From: Bacteroidales bacterium
GTDB taxonomy: Bacteria; Bacteroidota; Bacteroidia; Bacteroidales; UBA12077
DNA: 64,000 nt
Direction of reading: 5' to 3'
Assembly: GCA_028282785.1 (NCBI GenBank)
Contig: JANQHE010000016.1
Coordinates: 1-64,000, forward strand
How positions within the stretch are numbered: position 1 is the first letter of the stretch; each line of letters begins with the position of its first letter. Of the stretch, positions 8,617 to 19,207 are shown in pieces. The translations under genes and the position numbers were made by a program. Under the pieces are notes generated by a model that had not been told where the DNA came from, ran no database searches, and saw only the letters and a program-made list of their open reading frames with translations.

Positions 8617-10059
8617 ATGAAAATATATAAGTTTTTATTAGTATTATCCATTTCACTTTTCCTATTTTCTTGTAGTGAAGACAAAATGGATGAAATCAAC
8701 GAAAATCAGAACAATCCTTCAGAGATGACGGTAAAGAATATTTTGCCAGATGCTATTTTAAAAACAGCTTATGAAACAACTGGAACCGATATTGCCTGGT
8801 ATTCAGATGTATTTTGTGAGTATGCAGCTGGAACTTGGGGACAGGCTAATGAAGCGGACTATCGTATTGGTATGAACTCATCTGCATTAATGAATAATAG
8901 CTGGAATAGTATTTACGATGTAATGAATATATGTAAGACAATCATAGATGCAACTGACCCTACAACAGGAACTGAGCCTTCAAGAACAGGCGACAGAGGT
9001 GTAGCTGAAATATTAATGGCTTATAACCTAGCTATGGCAGTTGATATGTGGGGAGATGTTCCTTACAGTGAAGCTTTCCAGGGATCAGATAATCTACAGT
9101 CAACTTATGACGATGAGCAAACCTTATATGCAGAAGTATTTAATTTATTAGATGCAGGTATTACAAATCTAGAGTTTGGAGAAGCTATAACAGGCTATGA
9201 TTACATTTATGGAGGTAGTCTTGAAGCTTGGATTAGAGCTGCTCATTCTTTAAAGGCTCGTTATTATATGAGGTTAACAAATGTTAGTGCTACTGCAGCA
9301 AGTGATGCATTGGCAGAAATAGCTGATGGTTTTGCTAGCGCAGCGGATCAAATGTTATTCTCTGATTTTGTTGATAATTTACCAAATGCTAATCCATGGT
9401 TCGAGTATTGGTATGTGAGAGATCATAATTCTATTTCTTCAACTATTGTTGATTTATTAACGGCAAGAAATGATCCAAGAAATAGTTGGTACTATTCTTC
9501 AGGAGATATTGCTCCTATTGGTGCTGCAGAACAAACTCAGGGTGGATATGCTCAGTCAAATTTGACAACAGGTTCGAGAAGCTGGGACCCAGTACTTCCA
9601 CTAATGACATATCATGAATTACTATTCTTACAAGCTGAGGCTGAATTTAGAACAGGTGCTGCTGCTGCTACCTGGCAAGCAACTTTACAAAGTGCGATTA
9701 CAGCTCAATTTTCATGGCTAAGTGAATATATGTTATATGATTGGACTAATGGTGATCCGGATCCAATGAATATTGGAGATGCAACATCATACTTCACTAA
9801 TGAGGTATTACCAAGGCTAACTTCAGGTAATGAATTGAATGAGATCATGACTCAGAAATACTTAGGATTATTTGAAATGGAATGTATCGAAACGTATAAT
9901 GATGTTAGAAGAACAGGAATTCCAACTATGCAAAATCCAAATAATATTACAGTAGGATTTATGAATAGATTCCCCTATGCATTAAGTGAAACTCAATCAA
10001 ATCCTGACAATGTACCGACTGTTGATGTACATGTAGATAAAATATTCTGGGCTCTATAG
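8617..10059 (+). CDS. SusD/RagB-family nutrient-binding outer-membrane lipoprotein
   Basis: The 480-residue protein has a lipobox with the lipidated Cys near residue 19 (LFLFSC) followed by acidic residues, typical of surface-exported Bacteroidetes lipoproteins. The MDEINENQNNP opening and the later AEAEFRTGA and ETYNDVRRTGIP segments match the SusD-like_2 branch rather than classical starch SusD. It forms the lid over the SusC barrel and captures the substrate at the cell surface. It lies 19 bases downstream of susC, so the two form an operon that ends at a hairpin terminator at 10080. Confidence 0.94.
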   Translation: MKIYKFLLVLSISLFLFSCSEDKMDEINENQNNPSEMTVKNILPDAILKTAYETTGTDIAWYSDVFCEYAAGTWGQANEADYRIGMNSSALMNNSWNSIYDVMNICKTIIDATDPTTGTEPSRTGDRGVAEILMAYNLAMAVDMWGDVPYSEAFQGSDNLQSTYDDEQTLYAEVFNLLDAGITNLEFGEAITGYDYIYGGSLEAWIRAAHSLKARYYMRLTNVSATAASDALAEIADGFASAADQMLFSDFVDNLPNANPWFEYWYVRDHNSISSTIVDLLTARNDPRNSWYYSSGDIAPIGAAEQTQGGYAQSNLTTGSRSWDPVLPLMTYHELLFLQAEAEFRTGAAAATWQATLQSAITAQFSWLSEYMLYDWTNGDPDPMNIGDATSYFTNEVLPRLTSGNELNEIMTQKYLGLFEMECIETYNDVRRTGIPTMQNPNNITVGFMNRFPYALSETQSNPDNVPTVDVHVDKIFWAL

Positions 10060-10079
10060 CCTAAAAGTTATAGCTTTAA

Positions 10080-10110
10080 GGGCTATCTTAATGGTAGCCC
10101 TTATTTTTTA
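10080..10110 (+). terminator. intrinsic terminator of the SusCD operon
   Basis: GGGCTA and TAGCCC arms enclose a nine-base loop and are followed by a T-rich run, 20 bases after the SusD stop. Confidence 0.85.
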
Positions 10111-10234
10111 TCATTATAAAATAGATGAATAGTTGAGTATAATAGACAAAATAGGTTCTTTTTAGTTAAGCTTTAAACTATTTTAATTATTTTAATCAAA
10201 TAGAGCAAAATAGAAAAGAGCTAAGAATTTAAAA

Positions 10235-10849
10235 ATGCAAAGAAATATTTTTTTAATAATATTAGCAACTGTATTTGGTTGTGTTAAAAGTTACGGACAA
10301 GACCTAAACAATAATCGAATTGGAATATCACTAATCCCGGTATATACTGAGTGTTATAAATTAAATGGGTCTTTTGAAAAAGATGCACGAATAAATGGAG
10401 AACAAGGATTTAATATTGGATTTAAGTACTTAAGATTCATAAATAGTAAGTATCAATTTGAAACGGGCTTAAACTATTCAAAGATATACGTTTATCTAAA
10501 GGAGGAGATTCAAGTTATTCATCAGTACATATCTCGTACTGAACAACATAATATTCTTTCACTTCCAGTGGGAATTCAAAGAAGTTTTAAAGGAGGCTTT
10601 TTTCTCTTAGTTGGTGGTCATATTAATTTGGAGTTAAATGAGTGGACGTATTTAGAAGTTGATAGTCAGGATGGTATAGGTTTTTATGTGTCAGCAGGAA
10701 AAGTTTTTCATATTTCGGAGAATGTTTATATTGGAATAGCACCAGTTGTAAAGGTATATTCGATAATCGCATTTAAGGATAAGGCTGATCATCAGAGTCT
10801 TATTGATTTTGGAATAAGGGTCGATCTATCTTATGGATTTCTAAGATAA
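10235..10849 (+). CDS. hypothetical outer-membrane beta-barrel protein
   Basis: This 204-residue protein has an N-terminal signal peptide (about residues 1-21, ending SYG before QDLNN). Alternating polar/aromatic strands follow, such as FNIGFKYLRF, YQFETGLNYSKIY and FGIRVDLSYGF, as in small PorT/OmpW-like barrels. No catalytic motif is visible. It lies 175 bases after the SusD stop behind a terminator, so it has its own promoter. It could be a structural or binding outer-membrane protein; no specific family is recognised. Confidence 0.65.
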   Translation: MQRNIFLIILATVFGCVKSYGQDLNNNRIGISLIPVYTECYKLNGSFEKDARINGEQGFNIGFKYLRFINSKYQFETGLNYSKIYVYLKEEIQVIHQYISRTEQHNILSLPVGIQRSFKGGFFLLVGGHINLELNEWTYLEVDSQDGIGFYVSAGKVFHISENVYIGIAPVVKVYSIIAFKDKADHQSLIDFGIRVDLSYGFLR

Positions 10850-10929
10850 TTATTTATAAGATTGCATAATGGTTTGATAAAAATGAGTAAAACATAGAGT
10901 TTATTTATATTAATAAAAACTTATAAATC

Positions 10930-11694
10930 ATGAGAAAAGAAATTAAGAGAACAGTATTGATTGCCTGTATAGTAGTTGGTTTATCTAACCCAGGTTTTTC
11001 CCAGGAAGAATCAGATTGTAGTGTATTAAAAATAGAGCTCATTGGCGAGTATAAAGGTGAATGTAAAAAAAGTAAAGCACATGGCAAAGGCTTTGCAAAA
11101 GGAATAGATGAATACGAAGGCTATTTTAAAAAAGGAATGCCACATGGATATGGAGAATATAAAAGCAGTAATGGGGATATTTATAAAGGGGAGTTTAAAA
11201 ATGGTTTATTTCATGGTAATGGTTTATATATATGGGCAAACGGTAATATATTTGAAGGGAAATTTCTTTTTAATGTTAAAAATGGAATTGGCAAGCTTAC
11301 CCAAGCTAATGGAAAGATTCTAACAGGTAAATGGTATAAAGATAAATATGTCGGAGAAGTCATAGAGAATGTTAATGCGTATAAAATTCTTACTAAAAGT
11401 AATATAAAAGATGTTAGAATATCCAAATCGCCTTCTGCAAGCCCGGATAAAATAGAAGTAGTTTTTAAGAGAACTGGTAGAATTTATAAAGAAATGGACG
11501 GCCTTAGATTGGCAGGAAGCTCTGGTTCAATAGTCACTTCATTAACTTATACAGCATTTGAAAATATTATGGTACCTTTTGAAGGTAAAATAGAATTTAT
11601 AGCACCAAACGAATTCTATACTGCAAATCATAATTGTTATTTAACTTTTAAGATAAATGAAAAAAGTTCTTGGTTGATTGAAATTATATTTTAG
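10930..11694 (+). CDS. exported MORN-repeat protein
   Basis: The 254-residue product has a signal peptide (about 1-24, ending FSQEE). Four or five MORN-type repeats then cover about residues 38-140, recognisable by the recurring G-x-G-x(5)-G-x-x-Y-x-G-x-F spacing (HGYGEY, YKGEFKNGLFHGNGLY, FEGKF, GIGKL, LTGKWY). The C-terminal 110 residues are a separate beta-rich region without a family I know. MORN repeats are membrane- or protein-binding modules; in Bacteroidetes they are common in exported proteins of unknown role. It follows the barrel gene by 80 bases on the same strand and may share its transcript. Confidence 0.8.
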   Translation: MRKEIKRTVLIACIVVGLSNPGFSQEESDCSVLKIELIGEYKGECKKSKAHGKGFAKGIDEYEGYFKKGMPHGYGEYKSSNGDIYKGEFKNGLFHGNGLYIWANGNIFEGKFLFNVKNGIGKLTQANGKILTGKWYKDKYVGEVIENVNAYKILTKSNIKDVRISKSPSASPDKIEVVFKRTGRIYKEMDGLRLAGSSGSIVTSLTYTAFENIMVPFEGKIEFIAPNEFYTANHNCYLTFKINEKSSWLIEIIF

Positions 11695-11764
11695 TAATAA
11701 ATATTAATTGTTATTTAATCGAGAGTCATTTCAAATAACCCTTAATGTTTTATAGGCTGGTTGT

Positions 11765-12415
11765 TTAAAGTGATTTTAATCCTTTTATAGCCTTCATTTG
11801 ATCCTTTGCCCCAAATATATAACTCCCTGCAACTAAAACATCGCAACCAGCATCAACTAGTATTTTTGCATTGGTATGGTCAACTCCACCATCAACTTCT
11901 ATTAATGCATTTGATTCCTTTTTTAGAATTAGCTGCTTTAACTCCTTGATTTTTTCAATTGCATTTGGAATAAATTTTTGTCCTCCAAATCCAGGATTTA
12001 CAGACATGATTAAAACCAAATCCAGATCCGTAATAATATCCTTTAATAAATGAACCGGAGTATGAGGGTTTAAGCTAACTCCGGCTTTCATTCCCTTCGA
12101 CCTGATATTTTGAACGGTACGATGCAAATGATTGCATGTTTCATAGTGAACGGTTAGAATATCGGCACCTGCTTTTTGAAAATCATCAATGTACCTGTCA
12201 GGATCGACAATCATTAAATGGACATCAAGGGGTTTTTTAGCGTGTTTTTTAACCGCTTTTATTACAGGTATACCATAAGATATGTTAGGTACAAATATCC
12301 CGTCCATAACGTCTAAATGAAACCAATCTGCTTCACTGTTATTTACCATTTCAATATCGTGCTGTAAATTTCCAAAATCAGCTGATAATAAAGAAGGTGA
12401 TACTAAATGAGCCAT
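11765..12415 (-). CDS. rpe: ribulose-phosphate 3-epimerase
   Basis: At 216 residues this TIM barrel has the family length. It opens with HLVSPSLLSADFGNL, then has WFHLDVMDGIFVPNIS (metal ligands His and Asp), HLMIVDP, MSVNPGFGGQKFIP and EVDGGV, all conserved signatures. It interconverts ribulose-5-phosphate and xylulose-5-phosphate in the non-oxidative pentose phosphate pathway, in the cytoplasm. It lies downstream of the sigma-factor gene on the same strand, separated by about 57 bases that hold a hairpin terminator. The ATG at 12415 gives the standard N-terminus. Confidence 0.97.
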   Translation of the reverse strand: MAHLVSPSLLSADFGNLQHDIEMVNNSEADWFHLDVMDGIFVPNISYGIPVIKAVKKHAKKPLDVHLMIVDPDRYIDDFQKAGADILTVHYETCNHLHRTVQNIRSKGMKAGVSLNPHTPVHLLKDIITDLDLVLIMSVNPGFGGQKFIPNAIEKIKELKQLILKKESNALIEVDGGVDHTNAKILVDAGCDVLVAGSYIFGAKDQMKAIKGLKSL

Positions 12416-12443
12416 ATTTTTTGTTTTGCTGCAAAAATAAATA

Positions 12444-12470
12444 AAAAAAGGAAACTTATGTTTCCTTTTG
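12444..12470 (-). terminator. intrinsic terminator after the sigma factor gene
   Basis: Read on the minus strand, GGAAACATAAGTTTCC forms a hairpin followed by a T-rich run, immediately after the sigma factor stop codon. Confidence 0.75.
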
Positions 12471-12472
12471 TT

Positions 12473-13336
12473 TTACCCTAGATAGGTTTTTAATATCTTA
12501 CTTCGCGTTGTGTGCTTTAACCTTTTAATAGCTTTTTCCTTTATCTGGCGTACTCTTTCTCTTGTCAAATTGAACTCTTCTCCAATTTCTTCTAAAGTGT
12601 AAGGGTGCTTTCCATTTAAACCAAAATAGAGTCTTATAATACTTGCTTCTCTTTCCGTTAAGGATGATAAAGCTCTTTCAATTTCTTTTCTTAATGAATC
12701 ATTTAATAAACTTCCATCAGGGCTGGGGTTATCTTTACTTAAGAGAACTTCATACATATCTCCGTCCTCACCATCAGTTAACGGAGCATCCATTGAAACA
12801 TGTCGTCCTGCACTGCGCATAGCATCCTTAATATCATTTGGAGCTATTTCAATTGCCTTTGCTATTTCGTCAATTGAAGGTTCTCTTTCAAATTTTTGCT
12901 CTAATTCCGATAAAGCCTTATTTATTTTATTAATAGAGCCAATTTTATTCAAAGGAAGCCTCACAATTCTTGCCTGTTCTGCCAGAGCCTGAAGAATAGA
13001 TTGGCGAATCCACCAAACAGCATACGATATAAATTTAAAGCCACGTGTTTCATCAAATCGCTTAGCTGCTTTAATAAGGCCCAAATTTCCTTCGTTTATA
13101 AGGTCAGGTAGGCTTAATCCTTGATTTTGATATTGTTTTGATACAGAAACTACAAATCGTAAGTTTGCTTTGATTAGTTTTTCCAGAGCAACATTATCTC
13201 CGTTACGAACTTTTCTGGCAAGTTCAACCTCTTCGTCAGCTGATAAAAGGTCAACTTTTCCAATTTCGTGAAGATATTTATCTAACGAGGCAGTTTCCCG
13301 GTTAGTTACTTGTTTAATAATTTTTAACTGTCTCAT
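12473..13336 (-). CDS. rpoD: primary RNA polymerase sigma factor (RpoD/SigA type)
   Basis: The 287-residue protein is the compact Bacteroidetes housekeeping sigma factor without the long region 1.1. Region 1.2 is [22 protein letters not shown]. Region 2 includes [37 protein letters not shown] (core binding, -10 recognition and melting). Region 3 is near residues 130-190. Region 4 ends with [27 protein letters not shown] for -35/-33 contact. It directs RNA polymerase to the TAnnTTTG promoters found elsewhere in the window. It is divergent to rho, with nearly 490 bases between the two starts. Confidence 0.96.
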   Translation of the reverse strand: MRQLKIIKQVTNRETASLDKYLHEIGKVDLLSADEEVELARKVRNGDNVALEKLIKANLRFVVSVSKQYQNQGLSLPDLINEGNLGLIKAAKRFDETRGFKFISYAVWWIRQSILQALAEQARIVRLPLNKIGSINKINKALSELEQKFEREPSIDEIAKAIEIAPNDIKDAMRSAGRHVSMDAPLTDGEDGDMYEVLLSKDNPSPDGSLLNDSLRKEIERALSSLTEREASIIRLYFGLNGKHPYTLEEIGEEFNLTRERVRQIKEKAIKRLKHTTRSKILKTYLG

Positions 13337-13825
13337 TGTATTGGCCCGGTGAATGAATGTTAGCTATAATAATACGTTTTTTTAAAACGATTGTTTCAAT
13401 TGATCTCATCAAATATGTAAATAAAAATCTTTACAATAAAATTTTTTTTGTTATTATTTAACCCGATTAATTTATAAAAATTATGAATTAATCTTGTAAC
13501 GGAGAAATAATAAATGGTTTGTTGATTTCATATTATATTCTTATTTTTTACTTCTTGTTACAGTTAACCTTTACCATGTCATAAATATTGGAAATTTTAA
13601 TATTTATTGAATACGTCAGGTTAAATATTTAATTGAAATTAAGGATTTTTTTAAAAAAGTTTAAATTTTTTTTGCTAATTCTCAGGAAATCTTTATTATT
13701 GCATTGATTTTCCGAAAAGGAAATAATTTCTCCTGAAGTAAAAATCAATCAAATTTACTTACTTATCAGTAAATAAAGTTCATATAATTTAACAATATTA
13801 TTTAATTTCCTTTATAAAATAAACA
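13337..13825. other. long divergent rpoD-rho intergenic region with possible rho leader structure
   Basis: This AT-rich gap should hold both promoters. Near the rho side, TTTCC (13709-13713) and GGAAA (13719-13723) form a short hairpin enclosed by TTGATTTT (from 13704) and AAAATCAA (to about 13748). A second pairing, TCAGGAAAT (about 13682-13690) with ATTTCTCCTGA (about 13726-13736), would compete with it. No clear TAnnTTTG promoter was found. Confidence 0.4.
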
Positions 13826-15418
13826 ATGTACGACATTCTTGAATTGAATAAGAAACTAGTTTCTGAATTAAGAGAAATAGCTAAAGAATTGCAAATTAAG
13901 AAGGTTGAGTCGTTAAAGAAACAAGATTTAATTTATAAAATCTTAGACCAACAAGCAATTAATGCTACAACAACCGAAGGTAAATCGGAAAAAAAACCTA
14001 CAGGTAGAAAACGCATATCTGAAAAATCAAAGACTACAACAAAGGTAAATAAGGTTGAATCTAAACCTTTGGAAAAACCAAAAGAAGAAAAATCTCGTAA
14101 AAAAGAGCCTGTCATTGAAAAAAAAGCAGAGCCTGGAGAAAATGAAAAAAGCGAAGAAACTGTAGATAAGAAAGATCAGCATTCTTCTGCTGAGAAGGGA
14201 GATTCACATCGAAAACGAATTTCTCAGAGGCCTCCAAAAGATAATAATTTCCATAAAAGACAACATGAAAAAAGAAGTGATAATAAAGCTTCTTATGAAT
14301 TTGATGGAATTATTACTAATTCAGGTGTATTGGAAATAATGCCAGACGGTTATGGCTTCTTAAGATCATCCGAGTATAATTACCTAAACTCTCCGGATGA
14401 TATTTATGTGTCTCAATCTCAAATTAAACTTTTTGGTTTAAAAACCGGAGATACGGTTGAGGGATCTATTCGTCCGCCAAAAGAAGGCGAAAAATACTTC
14501 CCATTAATAAAAGTTGAAAAAATCAATGGCAGAAGCCCGGATTATATTCGCGATAGAGTCCCATTTGATTATTTAACTCCATTATTTCCTGAAGAGAAAT
14601 TTACAATTAACAATAATCAAAACGATAAATTATCAACTCGCGTGGTTGATATGTTTGCTCCAATAGGTAAAGGGCAACGTGGTTTAATTGTGGCACAGCC
14701 TAAAACCGGTAAAACTGTTTTATTAAAAGAAATAGCAAATGCTATTGCAGCAAACCATCCCGAAGTATATATGATTGTTCTTCTAATTGATGAACGTCCT
14801 GAAGAGGTTACAGATATGGCTCGTAGCGTAAATGCAGAGGTTATTTCTTCAACATTTGATGAACCGGCAGAGCGTCATGTTAGAGTAGCAAATATTGTTC
14901 TTGAGAAAGCTAAACGTATGGTTGAATGCGGACATGATGTAGTTATTTTATTGGATTCGATTACCCGCTTAGCCCGTGCTTTTAATACAGTGTCTCCAGC
15001 TTCGGGTAAAGTACTCTCTGGTGGTGTTGATGCAAATGCATTACATAAGCCAAAACGATTCTTTGGGGCTGCAAGAAATATTGAAGAAGGAGGTTCATTA
15101 ACCATTATATCAACTGCATTAACAGAAACAGGGTCTAAAATGGATGATGTTATCTTCGAAGAATTTAAAGGGACAGGTAACATGGAATTACAGCTTGACC
15201 GTAAATTATCTAATAAAAGAATTTATCCTGCTGTTGATATTACTGCATCAAGTACACGTCGTGAAGATCTGTTGCTGGAACAGGAGATGTTAAATAAGAT
15301 CTGGATATTAAGAAATTATTTAACGGATATGAACTCAGTGGAGGCTATGGAATTTTTGCGGGATCGTTTGCTGAAAACAAAAACAAACGAGGAATTTATA
15401 ATTTCAATGAACGATTAA
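13826..15418 (+). CDS. rho: transcription termination factor Rho
   Basis: The 530-residue protein has the Rho N-terminal SAP-like region (residues 1-40). A long, highly charged low-complexity insert (about 45-160, rich in Lys, Glu, Ser) is typical for Bacteroidetes Rho. The cold-shock-like RNA-binding domain is at about 165-240 ([15 protein letters not shown]). The RecA-type ATPase follows, with Walker A AQPKTGKT near residue 295, Walker [17 protein letters not shown] near 372, and the Q/R-loop region. Rho is a ring-shaped RNA helicase that ends transcription. It is monocistronic, with its own hairpin terminator at 15449. Confidence 0.97.
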   Translation: MYDILELNKKLVSELREIAKELQIKKVESLKKQDLIYKILDQQAINATTTEGKSEKKPTGRKRISEKSKTTTKVNKVESKPLEKPKEEKSRKKEPVIEKKAEPGENEKSEETVDKKDQHSSAEKGDSHRKRISQRPPKDNNFHKRQHEKRSDNKASYEFDGIITNSGVLEIMPDGYGFLRSSEYNYLNSPDDIYVSQSQIKLFGLKTGDTVEGSIRPPKEGEKYFPLIKVEKINGRSPDYIRDRVPFDYLTPLFPEEKFTINNNQNDKLSTRVVDMFAPIGKGQRGLIVAQPKTGKTVLLKEIANAIAANHPEVYMIVLLIDERPEEVTDMARSVNAEVISSTFDEPAERHVRVANIVLEKAKRMVECGHDVVILLDSITRLARAFNTVSPASGKVLSGGVDANALHKPKRFFGAARNIEEGGSLTIISTALTETGSKMDDVIFEEFKGTGNMELQLDRKLSNKRIYPAVDITASSTRREDLLLEQEMLNKIWILRNYLTDMNSVEAMEFLRDRLLKTKTNEEFIISMND

Positions 15419-15448
15419 AAGGATGTTACACAACACAATACATGAAGA

Positions 15449-15476
15449 AAATGCGGATTTTTATCCGCATTTTTTA
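15449..15476 (+). terminator. intrinsic terminator of rho
   Basis: AATGCGGAT and ATCCGCATT form a perfect stem with a TTTT loop, followed by a T-run, 31 bases after the rho stop. Confidence 0.9.
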
Positions 15477-15577
15477 TTGGTTATTAGTACTATATAGCCT
15501 TATTTGAAATTAAAATGAATAAGTTTAAGATAAGGTTATTTTCCACTGCAAGACTGCAATAAATAAGATTTTTGTTA

Positions 15578-15585
15578 TAATTTTG
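15578..15585 (+). promoter_or_regulatory. -7 box upstream of pyruvate:ferredoxin oxidoreductase
   Basis: TAATTTTG matches TAnnTTTG, 56 bases before the ATG. A clean -33 TTG at the right distance is not visible, so this is tentative. Confidence 0.45.
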
Positions 15586-15641
15586 TAATTCCTAAAAAAT
15601 AAAGTTAATTATCTTTTAATAAATAAATTAAGGAGTTAGAA

Positions 15642-18600
15642 ATGTCAAAAAACAAGAAATTTATTACCTGCGATGGTAACTATGCAGCTGCGCATGTAGC
15701 GTATATGTTTAGTGAAGTAGCAGCTATTTATCCGATTACTCCTTCGTCAACTATGGCTGAATATGTTGATGAGTGGGCATCTTTCGGACGCAAAAATATC
15801 TTTGGAGACCAGGTTAAAGTTGTTGAAATGCAATCAGAAGGTGGTGCAGCAGGTGCTGTTCATGGTTCTTTACAAGCCGGTGCATTAACATCTACTTTTA
15901 CGGCTTCACAGGGATTATTATTAATGATTCCTAACATGTATAAAATTTCTGGTGAGTTATTACCAGGTGTTTTTCACGTAAGTGCAAGAAGTTTAGCGGC
16001 TCAGGCATTATCAATATTTGGAGATCATAGTGACGTAATGAGTACACGTCATACTGGTTTTGCTATGTTAGCAACAGGTAGTGTTCAGGAAATTATGGAT
16101 ATTGCAGGTATTGCTCACTTAGCTTCTATTAAATCAAGAATTCCATTCTTACATTTCTTCGATGGTTTCAGAACATCTCACGAGATTCAAAAAGTTGAGT
16201 ATTTCGAAAATGAAGATATGGCTAAACTGCTTGATTTTGAAGCATTGCAAGCGTTTAGAGATAATGCATTAAATCCGGAGCATCCTGTAACAAGGGGTAC
16301 AGCTCAAAACCCTGATATTTATTTCCAGGCTCGTGAAGCTGCAAATAAATTCTACGATCCGATTCCGGACATGGTTGAAGGATATATGCAGGAAATCACT
16401 AAAATGACCGGTCGTGAATATCATCCATTTACGTACTATGGACACGAAGAAGCAGAGAATATTATCGTAGCAATGGGTTCTATAACTGCTACAATAAAGG
16501 AAACAATTGATTATAAAATAGCTCAGGGAGAAAAGGTTGGTTTAATTTCTGTTCATTTATACAGGCCATTCTCCGAGAAATATTTTATGAAAGTTCTTCC
16601 TAAATCAGTAAAACGTATTGCCGTATTAGATAGAACTAAAGAACCAGGAGCTAACGGAGAACCATTATACATGGACGTAAGAGAATTATTCTACGGAAAA
16701 GAAAATGCTCCAATGGTGATTGGTGGCCGTTATGGATTAAGTTCTAAAGATACTACTCCTGCAATGATTATATCTGTATATGATAACCTTGCAATGAATG
16801 AACCAAAAAATGGTTTCACTGTTGGTATCGTTGATGATGTTAAATTTACTTCATTACCATTATTACCGGAAATCAGTGTTGTTCCCAAAGGAACTTTCGA
16901 AGGAAAATTCTATGGTTTAGGTGCTGACGGTACGGTTGGTGCAAACAAAAACTCAATTAAAATTATAGGTGATACTACTGATAAGTATGCTCAAGCTTAC
17001 TTTGCATATGATTCTAAAAAATCTGGTGGTATTACAACATCGCACTTACGTTTTGGAGATTCTCCAATTCGTTCACCTTACCTGGTTGGTACACCTGACT
17101 TTGTAGCATGTCATGTTCCTTCATATTTAAATAAATATGATATGTTAAAAGGAATTAAAGAAGGTGGTACTTTCTTATTAAATAGTATTTGGGATGCTGA
17201 AGAAACTAAAAATCATTTCCCGGATGAAATGAAGAAAACTTTAGCTGAAAAGAATATTAAAGTTTACATTATAAATGCTACTAAAATTGCTGACGAATTA
17301 GGATTAGGTAGTAGAACAAATACTATTCTTCAATCTGCTTTCTTTAAAATTTCAAATGTAATTCCTTATGAAACTGCAGTTGAAGAAATGAAGAAAGCTA
17401 TTGTAAAATCTTACGGTAGAAAAGGTGAAGATATCGTTAACATGAACAAAGCGGCTGTTGATCGCGGTGGAGTTGTTGAGGAAGTTAAGATACCTGCAGA
17501 ATGGAAGAAAATTGAAATTAAAGCAAAATCTGACGATAGAGATATTCCTGATTTCATTAAGAATATTGTTGAACCGATTAACGCACAAAAAGGAGATGAT
17601 TTACCGGTAAGTGCATTTGTTGGAAGAGAAGATGGTACTTTTCCTGCTGGAACAACAGAATATGAAAAACGCGGTATTGCAGTTAATGTCCCTGAATGGA
17701 TATCTGAAAACTGTATTCAGTGTAACCAATGTTCTTATGTTTGCCCGCATGCTGCAATTCGTCCATTTTTAATGACAGAAGAAGAAGTTGCGAATGCTCC
17801 TGAAGGAACTAGAGTTCTTCAAGGTACAGGTGGAACAAAAGAATACAAATTCAGAATTCAGGTTAGCCCACTCGATTGTTCAGGTTGTGGTAACTGTGCT
17901 GATATTTGTCCTTCTAAGACGAAAGCTTTAGAAATGAAGCCTCTCGATTCTCAAATGGAAGAAGCAGATCGTTGGACTTACATGCATAAAGAAGTTGGTT
18001 ATAAGGATACTGTTTTACCAAAAGAAAAAAGTGTTAAGAATAGCCAATTTGCTCAACCATTATTCGAGTTTAGTGGTGCTTGTGCTGGTTGTGGTGAAAC
18101 TCCATATATTAAAACAATCACTCAATTATATGGTGACCGTATGATGATCGCTAATGCAACAGGTTGTTCATCTATCTATGGTGGTTCTGCTCCTGCAACT
18201 CCGTATTGTGAGAATAAAGATGGTAAAGGTCCTGCTTGGGCTAACTCTTTATTCGAAGATAATGCAGAATATGGTTTAGGTATGCATATCGGTGTTGAAA
18301 AACTTCGTAAGCGTATCGGAGACAGAATGAACGAAACTATGAATGAAGTTGCTGCTGATACTCAAGCTGCATTCAAAGAGTGGATTGAAAAAATGTACGA
18401 TGCAGAAGGTTCAAAAGAAGCATCTGTTAAAGTAATTGAAGCATGTAAGAAAGAAAAGAACCCGGTAGCAAAAGAAATACTGGATCTTGAACAATACTTA
18501 ATCAAGAAATCTGTATGGATTTTTGGTGGTGACGGATGGGCATATGACATCGGTTATGGTGGTTTAGATCACGTACTAGGTTCAGGCGAAGATGTAAATG

Positions 18601-19157
18601 TTCTTGTTATGGATACTGAAGTTTATTCAAATACAGGTGGACAAGCATCTAAAGCAACTCCTGTCGGAGCTGTTGCTAAATTTGCTGCTGCTGGTATGAG
18701 AACAAGAAAGAAAGACCTTGGCATGATGGCAATGTCTTATGGTTATGTTTATGTTGCGCAAGTTGCAATGGGAGCAAGCCAGGCACAATTCTTTAAAGCA
18801 TTAAAAGAAGCTGAAGCGTATCCGGGGCCATCTGTGATTATCGCTTATTCTCCTTGTATTAACCATGGATTAAAAGGAGGTATGGGTACATCGCAATATG
18901 AAACTAAATTAGCTGTTGAATGTGGTTACTGGCATAATTACCGCTATAATCCATTATTGGAAGCTGAAGGAAAGAATCCATTTGAATTAGATTCTAAAGA
19001 ACCGGATTGGAGTAAATTCCAGGACTTCCTGAAGAGCGAGGTTCGTTATACTTCACTTCAGAAATCATTCCCGGAAGATGCACAAGTATTATTTGAGCAA
19101 GCTGAGAAAGATGCTAAATGGAGATATAACAGTTATAAAAGACTAACTACTGAATAA
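15642..19157 (+). CDS. nifJ: pyruvate:ferredoxin (flavodoxin) oxidoreductase, single-chain
   Basis: The 1171-residue protein has the full single-chain domain order. The pyrimidine-binding TPP domain begins at the N-terminus (GNYAAAHVAYMFSEVAAIYPITPSS), then come the transketolase C-like and gamma domains. Two 4Fe-4S clusters follow in CIQCNQCSYVCP (about 690) and CSGCGNCADICP (about 745), then the C-terminal TPP domain with CAGCGETPY and GDGWAYDIGYGG (about 963). It decarboxylates pyruvate with CoA to acetyl-CoA and CO2 and reduces ferredoxin, pointing to anaerobic or fermentative metabolism. A dihydroorotate-dehydrogenase-like gene follows on the same strand after a terminator. It is long, intact and highly conserved. 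Confidence 0.97.
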   Translation: MSKNKKFITCDGNYAAAHVAYMFSEVAAIYPITPSSTMAEYVDEWASFGRKNIFGDQVKVVEMQSEGGAAGAVHGSLQAGALTSTFTASQGLLLMIPNMYKISGELLPGVFHVSARSLAAQALSIFGDHSDVMSTRHTGFAMLATGSVQEIMDIAGIAHLASIKSRIPFLHFFDGFRTSHEIQKVEYFENEDMAKLLDFEALQAFRDNALNPEHPVTRGTAQNPDIYFQAREAANKFYDPIPDMVEGYMQEITKMTGREYHPFTYYGHEEAENIIVAMGSITATIKETIDYKIAQGEKVGLISVHLYRPFSEKYFMKVLPKSVKRIAVLDRTKEPGANGEPLYMDVRELFYGKENAPMVIGGRYGLSSKDTTPAMIISVYDNLAMNEPKNGFTVGIVDDVKFTSLPLLPEISVVPKGTFEGKFYGLGADGTVGANKNSIKIIGDTTDKYAQAYFAYDSKKSGGITTSHLRFGDSPIRSPYLVGTPDFVACHVPSYLNKYDMLKGIKEGGTFLLNSIWDAEETKNHFPDEMKKTLAEKNIKVYIINATKIADELGLGSRTNTILQSAFFKISNVIPYETAVEEMKKAIVKSYGRKGEDIVNMNKAAVDRGGVVEEVKIPAEWKKIEIKAKSDDRDIPDFIKNIVEPINAQKGDDLPVSAFVGREDGTFPAGTTEYEKRGIAVNVPEWISENCIQCNQCSYVCPHAAIRPFLMTEEEVANAPEGTRVLQGTGGTKEYKFRIQVSPLDCSGCGNCADICPSKTKALEMKPLDSQMEEADRWTYMHKEVGYKDTVLPKEKSVKNSQFAQPLFEFSGACAGCGETPYIKTITQLYGDRMMIANATGCSSIYGGSAPATPYCENKDGKGPAWANSLFEDNAEYGLGMHIGVEKLRKRIGDRMNETMNEVAADTQAAFKEWIEKMYDAEGSKEASVKVIEACKKEKNPVAKEILDLEQYLIKKSVWIFGGDGWAYDIGYGGLDHVLGSGEDVNVLVMDTEVYSNTGGQASKATPVGAVAKFAAAGMRTRKKDLGMMAMSYGYVYVAQVAMGASQAQFFKALKEAEAYPGPSVIIAYSPCINHGLKGGMGTSQYETKLAVECGYWHNYRYNPLLEAEGKNPFELDSKEPDWSKFQDFLKSEVRYTSLQKSFPEDAQVLFEQAEKDAKWRYNSYKRLTTE

Positions 19158-19177
19158 TTTATATAATTTTATTTTGA

Positions 19178-19207
19178 AAAGGGTAGGACTTATGTCCTAC
19201 CCTTTCT
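19178..19207 (+). terminator. intrinsic terminator after nifJ
   Basis: AAAGGGTAGGAC and GTCCTACCCTTT form a 12-base perfect stem with a TTAT loop, about 20 bases after the stop. Confidence 0.9.
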
